A stretch of DNA of 62,014 bases from Lachnospiraceae bacterium (GCA_017544835.1 JAFYDI010000004.1:1-62014), one strand, 5' to 3'; positions 27,045-36,624 are shown, numbered from the stretch's first letter. Made by a program: numbers and translations. The notes: generated from the sequence alone by a model not told the origin.

Positions 27045-27080
27045 ATGACCCTAGAGGCTAAAACCAGTCGCTGGGGTCAT
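27045..27080 (+). terminator. probable terminator of the esterase-kinase-phosphorylase operon
   Basis: A 10-bp stem ATGACCCTAG / CTGGGGTCAT with a 16-nt loop follows the stop codon by 5 bp; the trailing ACTATTTTGA is a weak T run. Confidence 0.6.
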
Positions 27081-27111
27081 ACTATTTTGAGTTATGTTAA
27101 CCGAGCAATAA

Positions 27112-27145
27112 AAAGAACGAGGCAACCGCGGCTGTCTCGCTCTTT
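27112..27145 (-). terminator. terminator of the minus-strand carboxylesterase
   Basis: On the minus strand an AAAGAGCGAGACA arm pairs with TGCCTCGTTCTTT (one mismatch, wobble pairs) and runs into TTATTG after CTTTTT. Confidence 0.6.
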
Positions 27146-27176
27146 CTGTTAAAGAAACAAATTATTAAGAATGGTA

Positions 27177-28769
27177 TTAATTCTTAGGTGTGAATCTGGG
27201 AGCTCCGAACAACGTGATTACGAAATTGTTGCTCTGAAGCTTCTCGTAGTAGTAATTGTATTTCGCCTGTTCTTCGGCGGGAATCATAGCAGTGTTGTTG
27301 TTTAAGTTGATGATGTCGAACTTGTCTGCGTATTTCTTCCAGGCGGGTCTGCCGTCGCCGTTGGGATCGCCGGTAGCTGCAAAAGAATACCAGTAGCCCT
27401 GAATGAGTTCCATGAAGTCGTAGTCGGCGCCTACCCAGTGGTAAGGGAAGAACGGATTACGCTCGCCTGAATCCACACGGCCGAATACGTAAGGCATTTC
27501 GGCGCAGTGAGGTGAGCCGTCGTTGTGTCCGCGTTCGGTTTCGTTTTCCTTGCTCATGAGCCAGATGTAAGCGTTCTTGCCGCGACCTGCGCAGAGCTCA
27601 CCGATTTTGGCACTGCCAAGAAGCATGATGTCGGAAGCGATAGTGGATACCTGCTTGGCGGCTTCGATACCGTTTGTTGCAGGGTACCATTTCTTCATGT
27701 TTTCCACATTGTCGGGGAAGGCTTCCTCAAGGTATTTGTGGAACTCTTCAACAGAATACTTGGAAGCGTCTACTGCGGGGAATTCCTGAGCGCATGAGCC
27801 CATGAGTACGTCGAAATCATTAAACTCGCCCGCATCCATAATCTCTGAGTAAGGCTTCGGGATAAACTCACCGTCTACGCAGAAGGTGAAGCCAAATCCC
27901 ATGGGGCCGATGCCCTTTGAACGCTGGAACTCTTCATATTTATCGAATAGTTCCCAGGTTTCTCTGGTACGAAGTTCCTCGATGCTCTTGCATCCGATGT
28001 AGTCCATGTACTCAACGCCGAGCTTTTCCATGTTCTCGCGGGGACCGGGCTGCATGAAGCCCCAGTAAATGGGACCGCTTTCGATGGATACGCGATTGAT
28101 AAGACCCTTCATAAGAGGGGATGCGTGTAAGGCACCTGTTCCTGCGGCACCGCCCGACTGACCGGCAACCGTAATCCTGTCGGGGTCACCGCCGAATGCG
28201 GCGATGTTTTCCTTAACCCACTGACAAGCTTTTCTCATATCATATAGCGCGTAGTTACCGCTGGTTCCGCCTGCTTCCTTCGTTAAGTCGGGATGGGCAA
28301 AGAAACCGTAGAATCCGAGTCTGTAGTTAATGGTAACAACCACGATATCTTTTCTCTTGGCAAAACCGATACCGTCACATACTACTTCGCAACCGCTTCC
28401 GGCTACCATTCCGCCGCCGTGAATCCATACAAATACGGGAAGCTTGGCATCGGGTTCAACTGCGGGAGTCCATACATTAAGGTAAAGACAATCTTCCTCG
28501 TACTGAGAGGGAGCCATAAACTGCGGTACTCCGTGAACGTTGGCGGGCATGTCAGCCATCTCCATAACGTGCTGAACGGCAGCAGCGCTATATTGAGTGG
28601 CTTTTCTTACTCCGCGCCAGCACCCGGGATCTTCGGGTTTCTTAAAGCGACGTGCGCCTACAGGGGGAGCAGCGTAGGGGATACCCTTGAAAATTTTGAC
28701 ATTTTCCTTGGTATAGCCTTGGAGCCAGCCCTGTTTAACTTTAACTTTGGCATTTTCAAAATCTGTCAT
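27177..28769 (-). CDS. type-B carboxylesterase/lipase family protein
   Basis: A 530-residue enzyme of the large carboxylesterase family (para-nitrobenzyl esterase type). It shows the oxyanion-hole motif WIHGGGMVAGSG, EDCLYLNVWTP, the nucleophile elbow VAGQSGGAAG and a late PHCAEMPYVFG with the catalytic His. The elbow reads GQSGG where most relatives have GESAG. It has no signal peptide. Substrates of the family are carboxylic esters, and in plant-degrading gut and rumen bacteria some act as feruloyl or acetyl esterases; that reading rests on the neighbourhood. RBS GGAGAG. It diverges from the binding-protein gene at 28979. Confidence 0.9.
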   Translation of the reverse strand: MTDFENAKVKVKQGWLQGYTKENVKIFKGIPYAAPPVGARRFKKPEDPGCWRGVRKATQYSAAAVQHVMEMADMPANVHGVPQFMAPSQYEEDCLYLNVWTPAVEPDAKLPVFVWIHGGGMVAGSGCEVVCDGIGFAKRKDIVVVTINYRLGFYGFFAHPDLTKEAGGTSGNYALYDMRKACQWVKENIAAFGGDPDRITVAGQSGGAAGTGALHASPLMKGLINRVSIESGPIYWGFMQPGPRENMEKLGVEYMDYIGCKSIEELRTRETWELFDKYEEFQRSKGIGPMGFGFTFCVDGEFIPKPYSEIMDAGEFNDFDVLMGSCAQEFPAVDASKYSVEEFHKYLEEAFPDNVENMKKWYPATNGIEAAKQVSTIASDIMLLGSAKIGELCAGRGKNAYIWLMSKENETERGHNDGSPHCAEMPYVFGRVDSGERNPFFPYHWVGADYDFMELIQGYWYSFAATGDPNGDGRPAWKKYADKFDIINLNNNTAMIPAEEQAKYNYYYEKLQSNNFVITLFGAPRFTPKN

Positions 28770-28906
28770 AGTTTCTCTCCTTTATTCAATTAATAATGTG
28801 CTAAGTACTTCTTTATACATTTTAATATGAGGGGGAATGGCAAAAGTATTAAAAAAGTGCTGTCGTTTTTTGATTTTGCTCATAAAGAGAATTTATTTAG
28901 AAATCG

Positions 28907-28945
28907 ATGTGACATTTTTGAAAGTATACTTTTTTTGAATATGTT
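28907..28945 (+). promoter_or_regulatory. promoter/operator region of the sugar-uptake locus
   Basis: Contains ATGTGACA (28907-28914) and GTATACTTTTTTT (28924-28936). Both blocks recur, in reverse order, before the permease gene (34627-34648). A possible promoter is TTGAAA (28918-28923) and TATGTT (28940-28945), 16 bp apart. The shared blocks are candidate sites for the YesN-like regulator encoded at 32379. The rest of the 209-bp gap shows no other clear signal. Confidence 0.4.
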
Positions 28946-28978
28946 TTAATGGAGTTACTAAAGGAGGAGGTAGACTCT

Positions 28979-30523
28979 ATGAAAAAGAAAATTTTAGCAC
29001 TGGTTCTTACTATGGCTCTTGCTCTCACTATGATAGCCGGCTGCGGTAAGGAAACATCAAACGGAGGCGGCACTTCTACAAACGGCAAGTCAGGTTCAGG
29101 TACAACCACTACTGCAGAGCCTTCCGTAATCACACTCGACATGTCTACATTATTTATCGTACCTTCACTTGAGGCAACACAGAAGGTTGAAGACGTAATC
29201 AACGATTACCTCAAGAACACTCTTCACGAAGAGGGTTACAAGATTCATCTTAAGATTACATCTATCGGTGATTATCTTCAGAAGATTCCCATGGAACTTG
29301 CAAGCGGCGGCGACGAAGCACCCGATATAGTTCAGGTATTCTCACTTTCCGACTGGGCTAACCAGGGTTACATCATTCCTCTTGATGAGTACGAAGGAAC
29401 AGAACTTAAGCCTACACTTGACTTAATCGGCAACATCGTAGGCAGCGGTAAGTTATCCGGACACCTTTACATGGTTCCCAGATACTTCGGCACAGTTCTT
29501 GACTGGAAGTTTATTTATGATAAGAACATTGTTGATGAAAGCGGCGTTGACCTCTCCAAGGTTAAGGATCTTGATACACTCGGCGATGCACTTGCACAGC
29601 TTAAGGCTAAGTATCCCGACGAGAGATTCCTCGTATATTGTGACCAGTTCAACATGCTTTACAACTCATACACCAAGACTTCTCAGGTAGGTACTTACAC
29701 CGCAACAGTCGGCGAAAACACTAAACTTATCAACTACTATGAGTCAGATGCATACAAGAACGCTATTTACAAAGCATACGAATTCCGTCAGAAGGGTTAT
29801 GCAGATCCCGAAGGTTCAGCTAACACCTTATCACACGATGCAGTTGTTATGAGCGGTTCTTCCAAGGGCGTTATCATGGGACATTCTGCAGACGTTGACG
29901 CAATTGCACAGATGTTCACAGAACAGAATACATACGGCGCAGAATACGGCGCAATTTCAATCGGTATTGATAACCTTGCAACAGATACACTTGGTATCGG
30001 TATTTCACACTCCTGTAAGGATCCTGCTGCAGCAGCAAGATTCATCAACCTTCTTTACACAGATGAATTCATCTGGGATACACTTATCTACGGTGCAGAA
30101 GGTCAGGACTATGAGTGGAACGAAGACCACACCAAGGCTCACTATCCCGACGGACTTGACTTTAACTCAATTCCTTACAACTGCTTATACTCCTGCGGTA
30201 TGATCGGTAACGGTTTCCAGGGTATCGAATTTGAAGGCAACTCCGCAAACAGCGGTTCCGACAACGAATACGGTAAAGAGCTTATGGCTAAGGCATGGTG
30301 TCCTCCGCTTTACGGCTTCACACCTTCCACCATCAACGTAATGAACGAAGTTACTGCAGTTTCCAACGTAGTTGAGCAGTACAACAAGGTTCTTACCTAT
30401 GGTGATGTTAATCCCGACGTTGAGTATCCTAAGTTCCTTGCAGCTCTTAAGGATGCAGGTATCGACAAGATTATCGAGGATTACCAGAAGCAGGCTGACG
30501 AATGGGTAGCAGCCAATAAATAA
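28979..30523 (+). CDS. sugar ABC transporter substrate-binding lipoprotein (LplA-like)
   Basis: A 514-residue lipoprotein. ATG 28979 (MKKKILALVL) follows AAGGAGGAGG by 8 bp. The signal peptide ends in a lipobox MIAGC (Cys about 22), then a Gly/Ser/Thr linker (about 25-45) and a family-1 extracellular binding domain. Its C-terminal part (VSNVVEQYNKVLTYGDVN) resembles the DUF3502 region of LplA-like proteins, which accompany the LplB/YtcP type permeases found downstream. It should capture an oligosaccharide at the outer face of the membrane and deliver it to the permeases at 34704 and 35685. A terminator-like hairpin after the gene suggests it is made in excess over the rest of the locus. Confidence 0.92.
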   Translation: MKKKILALVLTMALALTMIAGCGKETSNGGGTSTNGKSGSGTTTTAEPSVITLDMSTLFIVPSLEATQKVEDVINDYLKNTLHEEGYKIHLKITSIGDYLQKIPMELASGGDEAPDIVQVFSLSDWANQGYIIPLDEYEGTELKPTLDLIGNIVGSGKLSGHLYMVPRYFGTVLDWKFIYDKNIVDESGVDLSKVKDLDTLGDALAQLKAKYPDERFLVYCDQFNMLYNSYTKTSQVGTYTATVGENTKLINYYESDAYKNAIYKAYEFRQKGYADPEGSANTLSHDAVVMSGSSKGVIMGHSADVDAIAQMFTEQNTYGAEYGAISIGIDNLATDTLGIGISHSCKDPAAAARFINLLYTDEFIWDTLIYGAEGQDYEWNEDHTKAHYPDGLDFNSIPYNCLYSCGMIGNGFQGIEFEGNSANSGSDNEYGKELMAKAWCPPLYGFTPSTINVMNEVTAVSNVVEQYNKVLTYGDVNPDVEYPKFLAALKDAGIDKIIEDYQKQADEWVAANK

Positions 30524-30556
30524 GCCCTTGTGGTTTATTAAAAACTAATAACACAC

Positions 30557-30587
30557 GACGCGGGCAGGATGACTGTCCGCGTCTTTT
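30557..30587 (+). terminator. terminator or attenuator after the binding-protein gene
   Basis: An 11-bp stem GACGCGGGCAG / CTGTCCGCGTC (one G-T pair) is followed by TTTT. A TATAAT box at 30643-30648 downstream may start a separate transcript for the two-component genes. Confidence 0.8.
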
Positions 30588-30685
30588 ATGAGTATTTGGA
30601 GAAAGAAAGCGCTATATTTATATGCGGTTTCGCCATATGCGATATAATAAAATGTAATGCATTTATCGGTACGGAGTTAAAGACA

Positions 30686-32398
30686 ATGAAGAAATCCTGG
30701 ATTAACAGGGTCATGGTTTTGCTTGCGGGAACTCTTATTACATCCCTTCTTTTTCTGGCAGTAATAACGGTTACTTACAACTCTTTCTACAGGCAGAACG
30801 TCCTTGGAGTCAACAACGGAATAGCGGCCAACTGGGCATCCTCGGTAGACAGTAGATTAAATACCATCTATGAGCATGTCTACGATCTTACTTCGTCCGT
30901 TTTTAAGAAGGCAGAGGTGCGTGCCGATTCTCCGGCCATGAACTATACGATTCAGACAGAACTTCAGAATTCATTAGATTCCAAGGTTTGGGCATCTTCG
31001 GATGTTACTATGCTTTTTGTTATGGACACCGAAAGCGATTTGTTCCTGGCTTCGGTTTCACGTGTGGTATCTTCCGGTACGAATGCTGCCATTAAATCGT
31101 TCTTAAGGGAATATGCGCCGACGGATGCGGACTCTGTTGCCAATAAAAAGTGGACGGTTATCACCATCAACAAAAGAAGCTATTACTACAAAGGCTTGAG
31201 CCTCGGAAGATATATTATCGGCGCGGTGGCGGAATGCTCTACCTTTGCGCCCGATGCTTACGGTGACAACGGCAATACCACACCCACATGCTTTATTGAG
31301 TATGACGGAGAGATTTTCTTTGGCATGGGTGATAAGGCCGTGGGAGATTTCATAGATTTCGACAAGAAGGGTGATTACTTTATAAAAGGGTACGCGGTCT
31401 CGACATCGCACCTTTCCGATTCCGACGTGGGACTTGTGTATATCACTAAGCCTCAGGGCTTAAAAATCTCCCTTAGAATTGCGTCCATGTTCATGATTGT
31501 GGACAGTGCGCTTTGTGTAGTGCTTATCGGTATGCTGTTTGTTAACCTCGACAAAAAGGTGCGTATCCCGATTAAAGAACTCGTTATCGCCAATGAAGAG
31601 TTATCAGACGGCGACCTTGATTACAGACTTGATGTTAACGACGCCGGCAGCAGTGAGTTCGAAGAGCTGTACGGAAGCTTTAACGAGATGAGTGAGAAGA
31701 TAGGCAATCTTACCATCGAGTCTTACGATTTAAAGATTAAGAGAGAACAAAACCGCCTTAAGATGCTGCGTGCTCAGATGCAGCCGCACACTTTCTTAAA
31801 CGGTATTACGACTATCAGTAACATGACTTACAATAAGGCTCCCGAGGAGATTCGTAAGTACATCTCCGACTTTGCGGCCTTTACAAGATATATGCTTCAC
31901 ACCGCAACCGACTGGACTACGGTGGAAGAAGAACTTAAACACATCGACAATTATGTAGACATGCAGAAGCTAAGATTCCCCAACAGCATCGAGTTATCCT
32001 ACGATGTGCCCGAGGAAGTTCAGGCGTCGAAGGTTCCTTACCTGATTCTTTTCTCCCTTGTTGAGAATTCCTTCAAGCATGCCATGACACTTGTAAATAC
32101 AATGTATGTAAAGATTTCGGGCGAGGTTTATGAAGAACCCGGGTTTAAAGGCATCCGACTTATCGAGGAGGACAACGGAAGCGGTTTCTCCGATGAAGCC
32201 CTTGAGAAGATTAACAATCCCGAGAACGACGAAATGTTTACCAAGGAGCATTTGGGACTTACCAATGTTCGTTACAGTTTGAAACTTATTTTTAACAGAG
32301 ACGACCTCTTGCGTCTTTCCAACAGAGAAGACGGCGGCGCTCACGTTGAACTTTTGATTCCTTACGGAGAATATGAAGATGAAACTTTTGGTATGTGA
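30686..32398 (+). CDS. YesM-like sensor histidine kinase (His_kinase family)
   Basis: About 570 residues. I chose ATG 30686 (MKKSWINRVM), preceded by GGAG, instead of an in-frame ATG at 30569, which would put charged residues before the membrane helix and cross the terminator region. Helices at about 10-32 and 268-290 frame an extracytoplasmic sensor domain; a HAMP region follows (about 290-345), then RAQMQPHTFLNGI with phosphoacceptor His368 and a HATPase domain with LVENSFKHA, EEDNGSGF and HLGLTNVRY. Most relatives read NPHFLYNTL at the His box; here it is QPHTFLNGI. The response regulator overlaps its 3' end. It probably senses sugar or the loaded binding protein. Confidence 0.9.
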   Translation: MKKSWINRVMVLLAGTLITSLLFLAVITVTYNSFYRQNVLGVNNGIAANWASSVDSRLNTIYEHVYDLTSSVFKKAEVRADSPAMNYTIQTELQNSLDSKVWASSDVTMLFVMDTESDLFLASVSRVVSSGTNAAIKSFLREYAPTDADSVANKKWTVITINKRSYYYKGLSLGRYIIGAVAECSTFAPDAYGDNGNTTPTCFIEYDGEIFFGMGDKAVGDFIDFDKKGDYFIKGYAVSTSHLSDSDVGLVYITKPQGLKISLRIASMFMIVDSALCVVLIGMLFVNLDKKVRIPIKELVIANEELSDGDLDYRLDVNDAGSSEFEELYGSFNEMSEKIGNLTIESYDLKIKREQNRLKMLRAQMQPHTFLNGITTISNMTYNKAPEEIRKYISDFAAFTRYMLHTATDWTTVEEELKHIDNYVDMQKLRFPNSIELSYDVPEEVQASKVPYLILFSLVENSFKHAMTLVNTMYVKISGEVYEEPGFKGIRLIEEDNGSGFSDEALEKINNPENDEMFTKEHLGLTNVRYSLKLIFNRDDLLRLSNREDGGAHVELLIPYGEYEDETFGM

Positions 32399-33944
32399 TG
32401 ACGACATTTCCACAATTGACGTGCTACAAAGCAATCTCGACTGCGTGGAGCTTGGAATATCCAAGATTCTTCGCGCCTACAACGGCGAGATGGCCAAGCA
32501 GATCATAGACGAAGAAAAGCCCGAGCTCATCATCTGCGACATAGGTATGCCTATCTGCAACGGCCTCGAGGTACTTAAGTATGTCTCCGACGAGGGCCTT
32601 AACAGCGAGTTTACATTCCTTACCTGTTATGAAAAGTTTGAGTATGCTCAGATGGCCATCGAGTACGGTGTTACGGCTTATCTTACCAAGCCCTTCGACC
32701 TTGACGAGGTTAAGACCTGCCTCACAAAGATGATAGACAATCACAAGAAGAAAGAGAAAAAAGAAGAAGTTCAGAGCCGCAAAGACTCTCTTATGACCTC
32801 TGTATTCAAGCAGGCCTGCGACGGTATGCTTGGCACCAACAAGGAAATGGTGGACACCGGCCTTAAGATTAACGGCATGGGCTTTACCGCCGACAGCATC
32901 TGGCGCATCGTATACACCCGCGCCGACATTGTGGATGCCATCAAGGATGGGTGGAATAAGGAACTGCTTCTTTTTACAATAAATCGTCTGCATGATGAAG
33001 TGCTTACGAACTACGTGGGTTCCGCCCATACGGTGGTGAATTCCGACGATAGATTCATATGGAGTTTCTGCTTTGTTAAGGATGCGCCCGAGGGTGAATT
33101 GCTTAAGCAGCGTTGTGCGGCGCTTGGGGATTTTTGCGTGAATCATATGCACCTTAACCCCGTGACGCTTATAAGTGAGCCCTTCTGCTTCTATGAGACG
33201 ACCTTTGTGGTGGCGCGCCTTTATGACCAGATGCGTAAGGCTAAGTTTTACCCCGGTGAGATTTTCTTTGAAAAAGAAGAATCCGGCACCGTCGGCCAGG
33301 AAGACATTGCCCTTAGCGAGAATCAGGTATTCTGGTACCTTAAGAACCGCGACGAAGAGGGTTACAGCGATTATATCGATTCCGTTCTTGAGAAGACCTA
33401 CTGCTCAAGGGGCAATCTTGACAGAATCCGTAAGGAGATTACCAACCTGTTTATCACGTACTTTAGAGATAACGGTATGAGCATCAACAATATTTTCACC
33501 GACCAGCAGATTAACACTCTCGACGAGAAGGCAGGCGAAAACAGAAATTCTCTTAAAGAATACGCACTTGCGCTCTTTGAAATGCAGCAGACCAAGGCCA
33601 AAGAAGCCTTTGACTCGGAAGACATCATAGCAAGAGCCAAGCGTTACATAGACGAGCACTTCAGGGAAGATATAGACCGTAATGATGTGGCGGCGGTTAT
33701 ATTTGTTACGCCCAATTACCTCTCCAAGCTGTTTAAAAACAACATGAACATGAATCTGAGAGAGTACATTAATCAATTAAGAATCGAGGAGTCGAAGCGC
33801 CTTCTTTTGTCGACAGACTTATCTGTCAGCGAGATAGCGACGCAGGTGGGATATTGCAATATTTCATACTTCTCGACTGTCTTCCACAAGCTTATGGGTG
33901 TGGGCCCCTTTGAATGGAGAAGTGCGGGGGAAGAGGTTAAATGA
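32379..33944 (+). CDS. YesN-like response regulator with AraC DNA-binding domain
   Basis: About 521 residues. ATG 32379 (MKLLVCDDD) fits GGAG at 9 bp better than ATG 32373, which is only 3 bp from it; either way the gene overlaps the kinase gene. The receiver domain has CDDD and phosphoacceptor Asp54 in IICDIGMP. A long middle region (about 140-400) is typical of YesN proteins. The C-terminus is a two-helix-turn-helix AraC domain with VTPNYLSKLFKNNM and VSEIATQVGYCNISYFSTVF. It should activate the surrounding sugar-uptake genes when phosphorylated by the kinase. The last 4 bp overlap the next gene (ATGA). Confidence 0.93.
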   Translation: MKLLVCDDDISTIDVLQSNLDCVELGISKILRAYNGEMAKQIIDEEKPELIICDIGMPICNGLEVLKYVSDEGLNSEFTFLTCYEKFEYAQMAIEYGVTAYLTKPFDLDEVKTCLTKMIDNHKKKEKKEEVQSRKDSLMTSVFKQACDGMLGTNKEMVDTGLKINGMGFTADSIWRIVYTRADIVDAIKDGWNKELLLFTINRLHDEVLTNYVGSAHTVVNSDDRFIWSFCFVKDAPEGELLKQRCAALGDFCVNHMHLNPVTLISEPFCFYETTFVVARLYDQMRKAKFYPGEIFFEKEESGTVGQEDIALSENQVFWYLKNRDEEGYSDYIDSVLEKTYCSRGNLDRIRKEITNLFITYFRDNGMSINNIFTDQQINTLDEKAGENRNSLKEYALALFEMQQTKAKEAFDSEDIIARAKRYIDEHFREDIDRNDVAAVIFVTPNYLSKLFKNNMNMNLREYINQLRIEESKRLLLSTDLSVSEIATQVGYCNISYFSTVFHKLMGVGPFEWRSAGEEVK

Positions 33945-34618
33945 ACGTAAAAGAACAGTTTAAGGCAGACGTTGAAAGATACAAACGACTTAAGACGCGA
34001 GGCGAGAAGGCCGCATTTGTGTGGGACTACTACAAGTATCCCCTTATTGCAATCGGCACTGCGCTTGTGATTATAATTCTTGTGATTCTTAACAATATCG
34101 GGCGCGTCAAGACTTCCATGTACATGGTAATGGTCAATTCCGACGCGGCCTATGTGGAATGCGATGATTCCGGCATTCAGGCGATTTTGGAGCGCTCTGA
34201 TTATGAAACCGGCGGGAAGAAGATAGAGATTAACGCTTCCTACACTATCGGTTCGCAGGGCAGCACCACTTCGGATATGGAGACGATTCAGGTGCTTAAT
34301 GCGCTTTTCTCCATAAGCGATCTGGATGTGTATGTGGCCGACCGGACGTATTTTGATTATTTTGCGGACAGGGACGGCTACGCGGATTTAAGTCTTCTTA
34401 TCGACAAGGAACTTTTACAAAAGTGGGAAGATAACCTTTATTACGTTGAGAACAGCGCAGGTCAGCAAGTGCTTGCGGGCATCATTCTTCCCAATGAGTC
34501 AGTCTTTCACAAGGCCGGATACTACCACGACGAGGCGATTCTCGGAGTAGTGGGGCGGGCCGACAATCTTGAGGCTGCAGTTGCCTTTGTCACGGAATTT
34601 TTAAAAGGTGCAAATTAA
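33941..34618 (+). CDS. unknown single-pass membrane protein of the sugar-sensing operon
   Basis: A 225-residue protein I do not recognise. A basic N-terminal stretch (residues 1-35) is followed by one membrane helix (YPLIAIGTALVIIILVIL, about 33-52) and an outer domain of about 170 residues. DLDVYVADRTYFDYFADRDG, a DLS patch, and the terminal part with NLEAAVAFVTEFLKG resemble pieces of solute-binding proteins, so it may be a tethered, reduced binding-protein-like lobe. It overlaps the response regulator gene by 4 bp (ATGA), so it is translationally tied to the two-component pair and may be an accessory sensor. This function is an inference. Confidence 0.75.
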   Translation: MNVKEQFKADVERYKRLKTRGEKAAFVWDYYKYPLIAIGTALVIIILVILNNIGRVKTSMYMVMVNSDAAYVECDDSGIQAILERSDYETGGKKIEINASYTIGSQGSTTSDMETIQVLNALFSISDLDVYVADRTYFDYFADRDGYADLSLLIDKELLQKWEDNLYYVENSAGQQVLAGIILPNESVFHKAGYYHDEAILGVVGRADNLEAAVAFVTEFLKGAN

Positions 34619-34626
34619 AAATTCGA

Positions 34627-34648
34627 GTGTACTTTTTTTAATGTGACA
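34627..34648 (+). promoter_or_regulatory. candidate YesN operator before the permease genes
   Basis: GTGTACTTTTTTT (34627-34639) directly followed by ATGTGACA (34641-34648). The same two blocks occur before the binding-protein gene at 28907-28936. A TATCAT box lies at 34672-34677, 27 bp before the start of the first permease gene, but without a good -35 box, as expected for an activated promoter. Confidence 0.4.
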
Positions 34649-34703
34649 ACATTCTTAAGCAGTTAAACTAGTATCATCAGATGGATTGCAAAGGAGTGGG
34701 TTT

Positions 34704-35672
34704 ATGTCACCGACTAACAATAAGAGCGCATCGGAATTTGATAACGTTCTAAAACAGCAAAAGAAAAGTGCGCGCAAAGCAAGATTTAAAACAGATCTTC
34801 CGCTATATCTAATGATGGCCCCGGGTCTTATATACCTTATCGCCAATAACTACATACCGATGTTCGGTATTTTACTTGCGTTTAAGCGTATCAATTACTC
34901 GGTGGGCATTCTCAAAAGTCCATGGGTTGCGTTCGATAACTTCGAATACCTCTTTAAGACCAAAGATGCTTTCATAATGATTCGTAACACACTTTGCTAC
35001 AATGCGGTGTGGATTGTGATGGATATTGTGATTGCGGTATTTATCGCTATTTGCATGAACGAAATAGCGCAAAGAAGGATTGCGAAGGTGATTCAGCCCA
35101 TTATCTGCTTCCCTTCAATGGTTTCGGCAGTTATTCTTTCGTTCCTTGTATATGCATTCTTAAGCCAGAGCTACGGATATTTGAACGCCACAATCTTTAA
35201 GGACAACCCCATTGCGTGGTATACCACAGCTTCATATTGGCCGATTATTCTTACCATAGTTCATATATGGCAGAGTGCAGGTCAGAGCTCGGTAATTTAC
35301 ATGGCAAGTATCGGCGGTATCGACAAGGGCTTATATGAGTCCGCAAGAATCGACGGTGCTACCAAGAGAGAGCAGATTAAATACATTACACTTCCTCTCT
35401 TAAAGCCCATGATTATCATGCTTTTACTCCTTTCAATCGGACGAATTTTCAACTCGGACTTTGGTCTGTTCTATCAGGTACCTCTCGGAAACGGTATGCT
35501 TTACGAGACCACCCAGACCATCGATACATTCGTATACCGAGCATTGATACAAAGTAACAACGTCGGACAGTCATCCGCAGCCAGCGTATTCCAGGCTGTA
35601 ATCGGTTTCGTGCTTGTTCTTTTGTCCAATGCACTTGTTCGTAAAATAAATCCGGAGAACTCATTGTTCTAA
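34704..35672 (+). CDS. sugar ABC transporter permease (LplB-like)
   Basis: About 322 residues from ATG 34704, which follows AAGGAGTGGG by 4-5 bp; a frame from 34686 lacks a ribosome site. A charged N-terminus precedes six hydrophobic helices. The EAA loop that contacts the ATPase reads ESARIDGATKREQIKYITLP. This is a CUT1-type inner permease partner of the LplA-like binding protein at 28979 and the permease at 35685. It would form the channel for an oligosaccharide. 12 bp separate it from the second permease gene. Confidence 0.93.
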   Translation: MSPTNNKSASEFDNVLKQQKKSARKARFKTDLPLYLMMAPGLIYLIANNYIPMFGILLAFKRINYSVGILKSPWVAFDNFEYLFKTKDAFIMIRNTLCYNAVWIVMDIVIAVFIAICMNEIAQRRIAKVIQPIICFPSMVSAVILSFLVYAFLSQSYGYLNATIFKDNPIAWYTTASYWPIILTIVHIWQSAGQSSVIYMASIGGIDKGLYESARIDGATKREQIKYITLPLLKPMIIMLLLLSIGRIFNSDFGLFYQVPLGNGMLYETTQTIDTFVYRALIQSNNVGQSSAASVFQAVIGFVLVLLSNALVRKINPENSLF

Positions 35673-35684
35673 GGGAGGATAGCT

Positions 35685-36602
35685 GTGAAAAAGAAAAATA
35701 ACAACAAAATTAAGTTAATGAAGGGTGAGCGCGGATTCCATTATATGGCCCTTATTATCATGATCCTTATGATGTTATTCTGCGTGATACCGTTAATCCT
35801 TATGTTCTCGGTTTCTTTGTCCAGTGAGAATTCCCTGGTACATGGCTACAGATTCATACCGGATGAGTGGTCGCTTAACGCTTACCAGTACTTGTGGGCT
35901 AAGAGAGTTACCATCGCAAGAGCATACGGACTTACAATTTTAGTTACCGTTGTGGGTACCATCGCAAGTTTGATTATGACTTCGATGTTTGCTTATCCGC
36001 TTTCACGTAAGGACTTTAAGCCTCGTAACGTGTTTGCATTTATCTTGTTCTTTACCATGCTTTTCAACGGTGGTATGACTGCTTCCTACATGGTATGGAC
36101 GAGACTGTTCCACATTAAGGATACTATCTGGGCATATCTGCTTCCCGGCGGTCTTATGGGCGGTATGAACGTTATGCTTGTAAGAAACTACTTTAACGCA
36201 AATATCCCATACTCGATTATTGAGGCGGGACGTTTGGACGGAGCAAGAGACTGGACCATTTACTCAAAGATTATGGTGCCTTTGTCTAAGCCCATTATGA
36301 CCACAATCGGCCTTTTTGCCGCACTCGGATACTGGAACAACTGGACCAACGGTCTTTATTACATCGGTAACCCTAAGCTGTATACAATCCAGGTATACCT
36401 TAAGAAGCTTATGGACAGCATACAGTTCTTAAAAACAACGGATCTTTCCAACGAAGCGGTTATGCTTGCGCAACGTAACCTGCCTACGGAATCTGCCAGA
36501 ATGGCGGTTGCAATTATCGCGCTGATTCCTGTACTTGCGATTTATCCTTTCATTCAGAAAGAGCTTATCAAGGGTATGGTCATCGGTGGTGTAAAGGGTT
36601 AA
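35685..36602 (+). CDS. sugar ABC transporter permease (LplC/YtcP-like)
   Basis: A 305-residue CUT1 permease with a GTG start behind GGGAGGATAGCT. Six hydrophobic helices are seen, starting at about residue 18. The EAA loop reads EAGRLDGARDWTIYSKIMVP and the C-terminus ends KGMVIGGVKG, a typical ending of this permease class. It pairs with the product of the gene 12 bp upstream. The serine hydrolase gene follows after 22 bp, so transcription probably continues. Confidence 0.93.
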   Translation: MKKKNNNKIKLMKGERGFHYMALIIMILMMLFCVIPLILMFSVSLSSENSLVHGYRFIPDEWSLNAYQYLWAKRVTIARAYGLTILVTVVGTIASLIMTSMFAYPLSRKDFKPRNVFAFILFFTMLFNGGMTASYMVWTRLFHIKDTIWAYLLPGGLMGGMNVMLVRNYFNANIPYSIIEAGRLDGARDWTIYSKIMVPLSKPIMTTIGLFAALGYWNNWTNGLYYIGNPKLYTIQVYLKKLMDSIQFLKTTDLSNEAVMLAQRNLPTESARMAVAIIALIPVLAIYPFIQKELIKGMVIGGVKG

Positions 36603-36624
36603 TGCATAGAACAGGAGAGTTACG

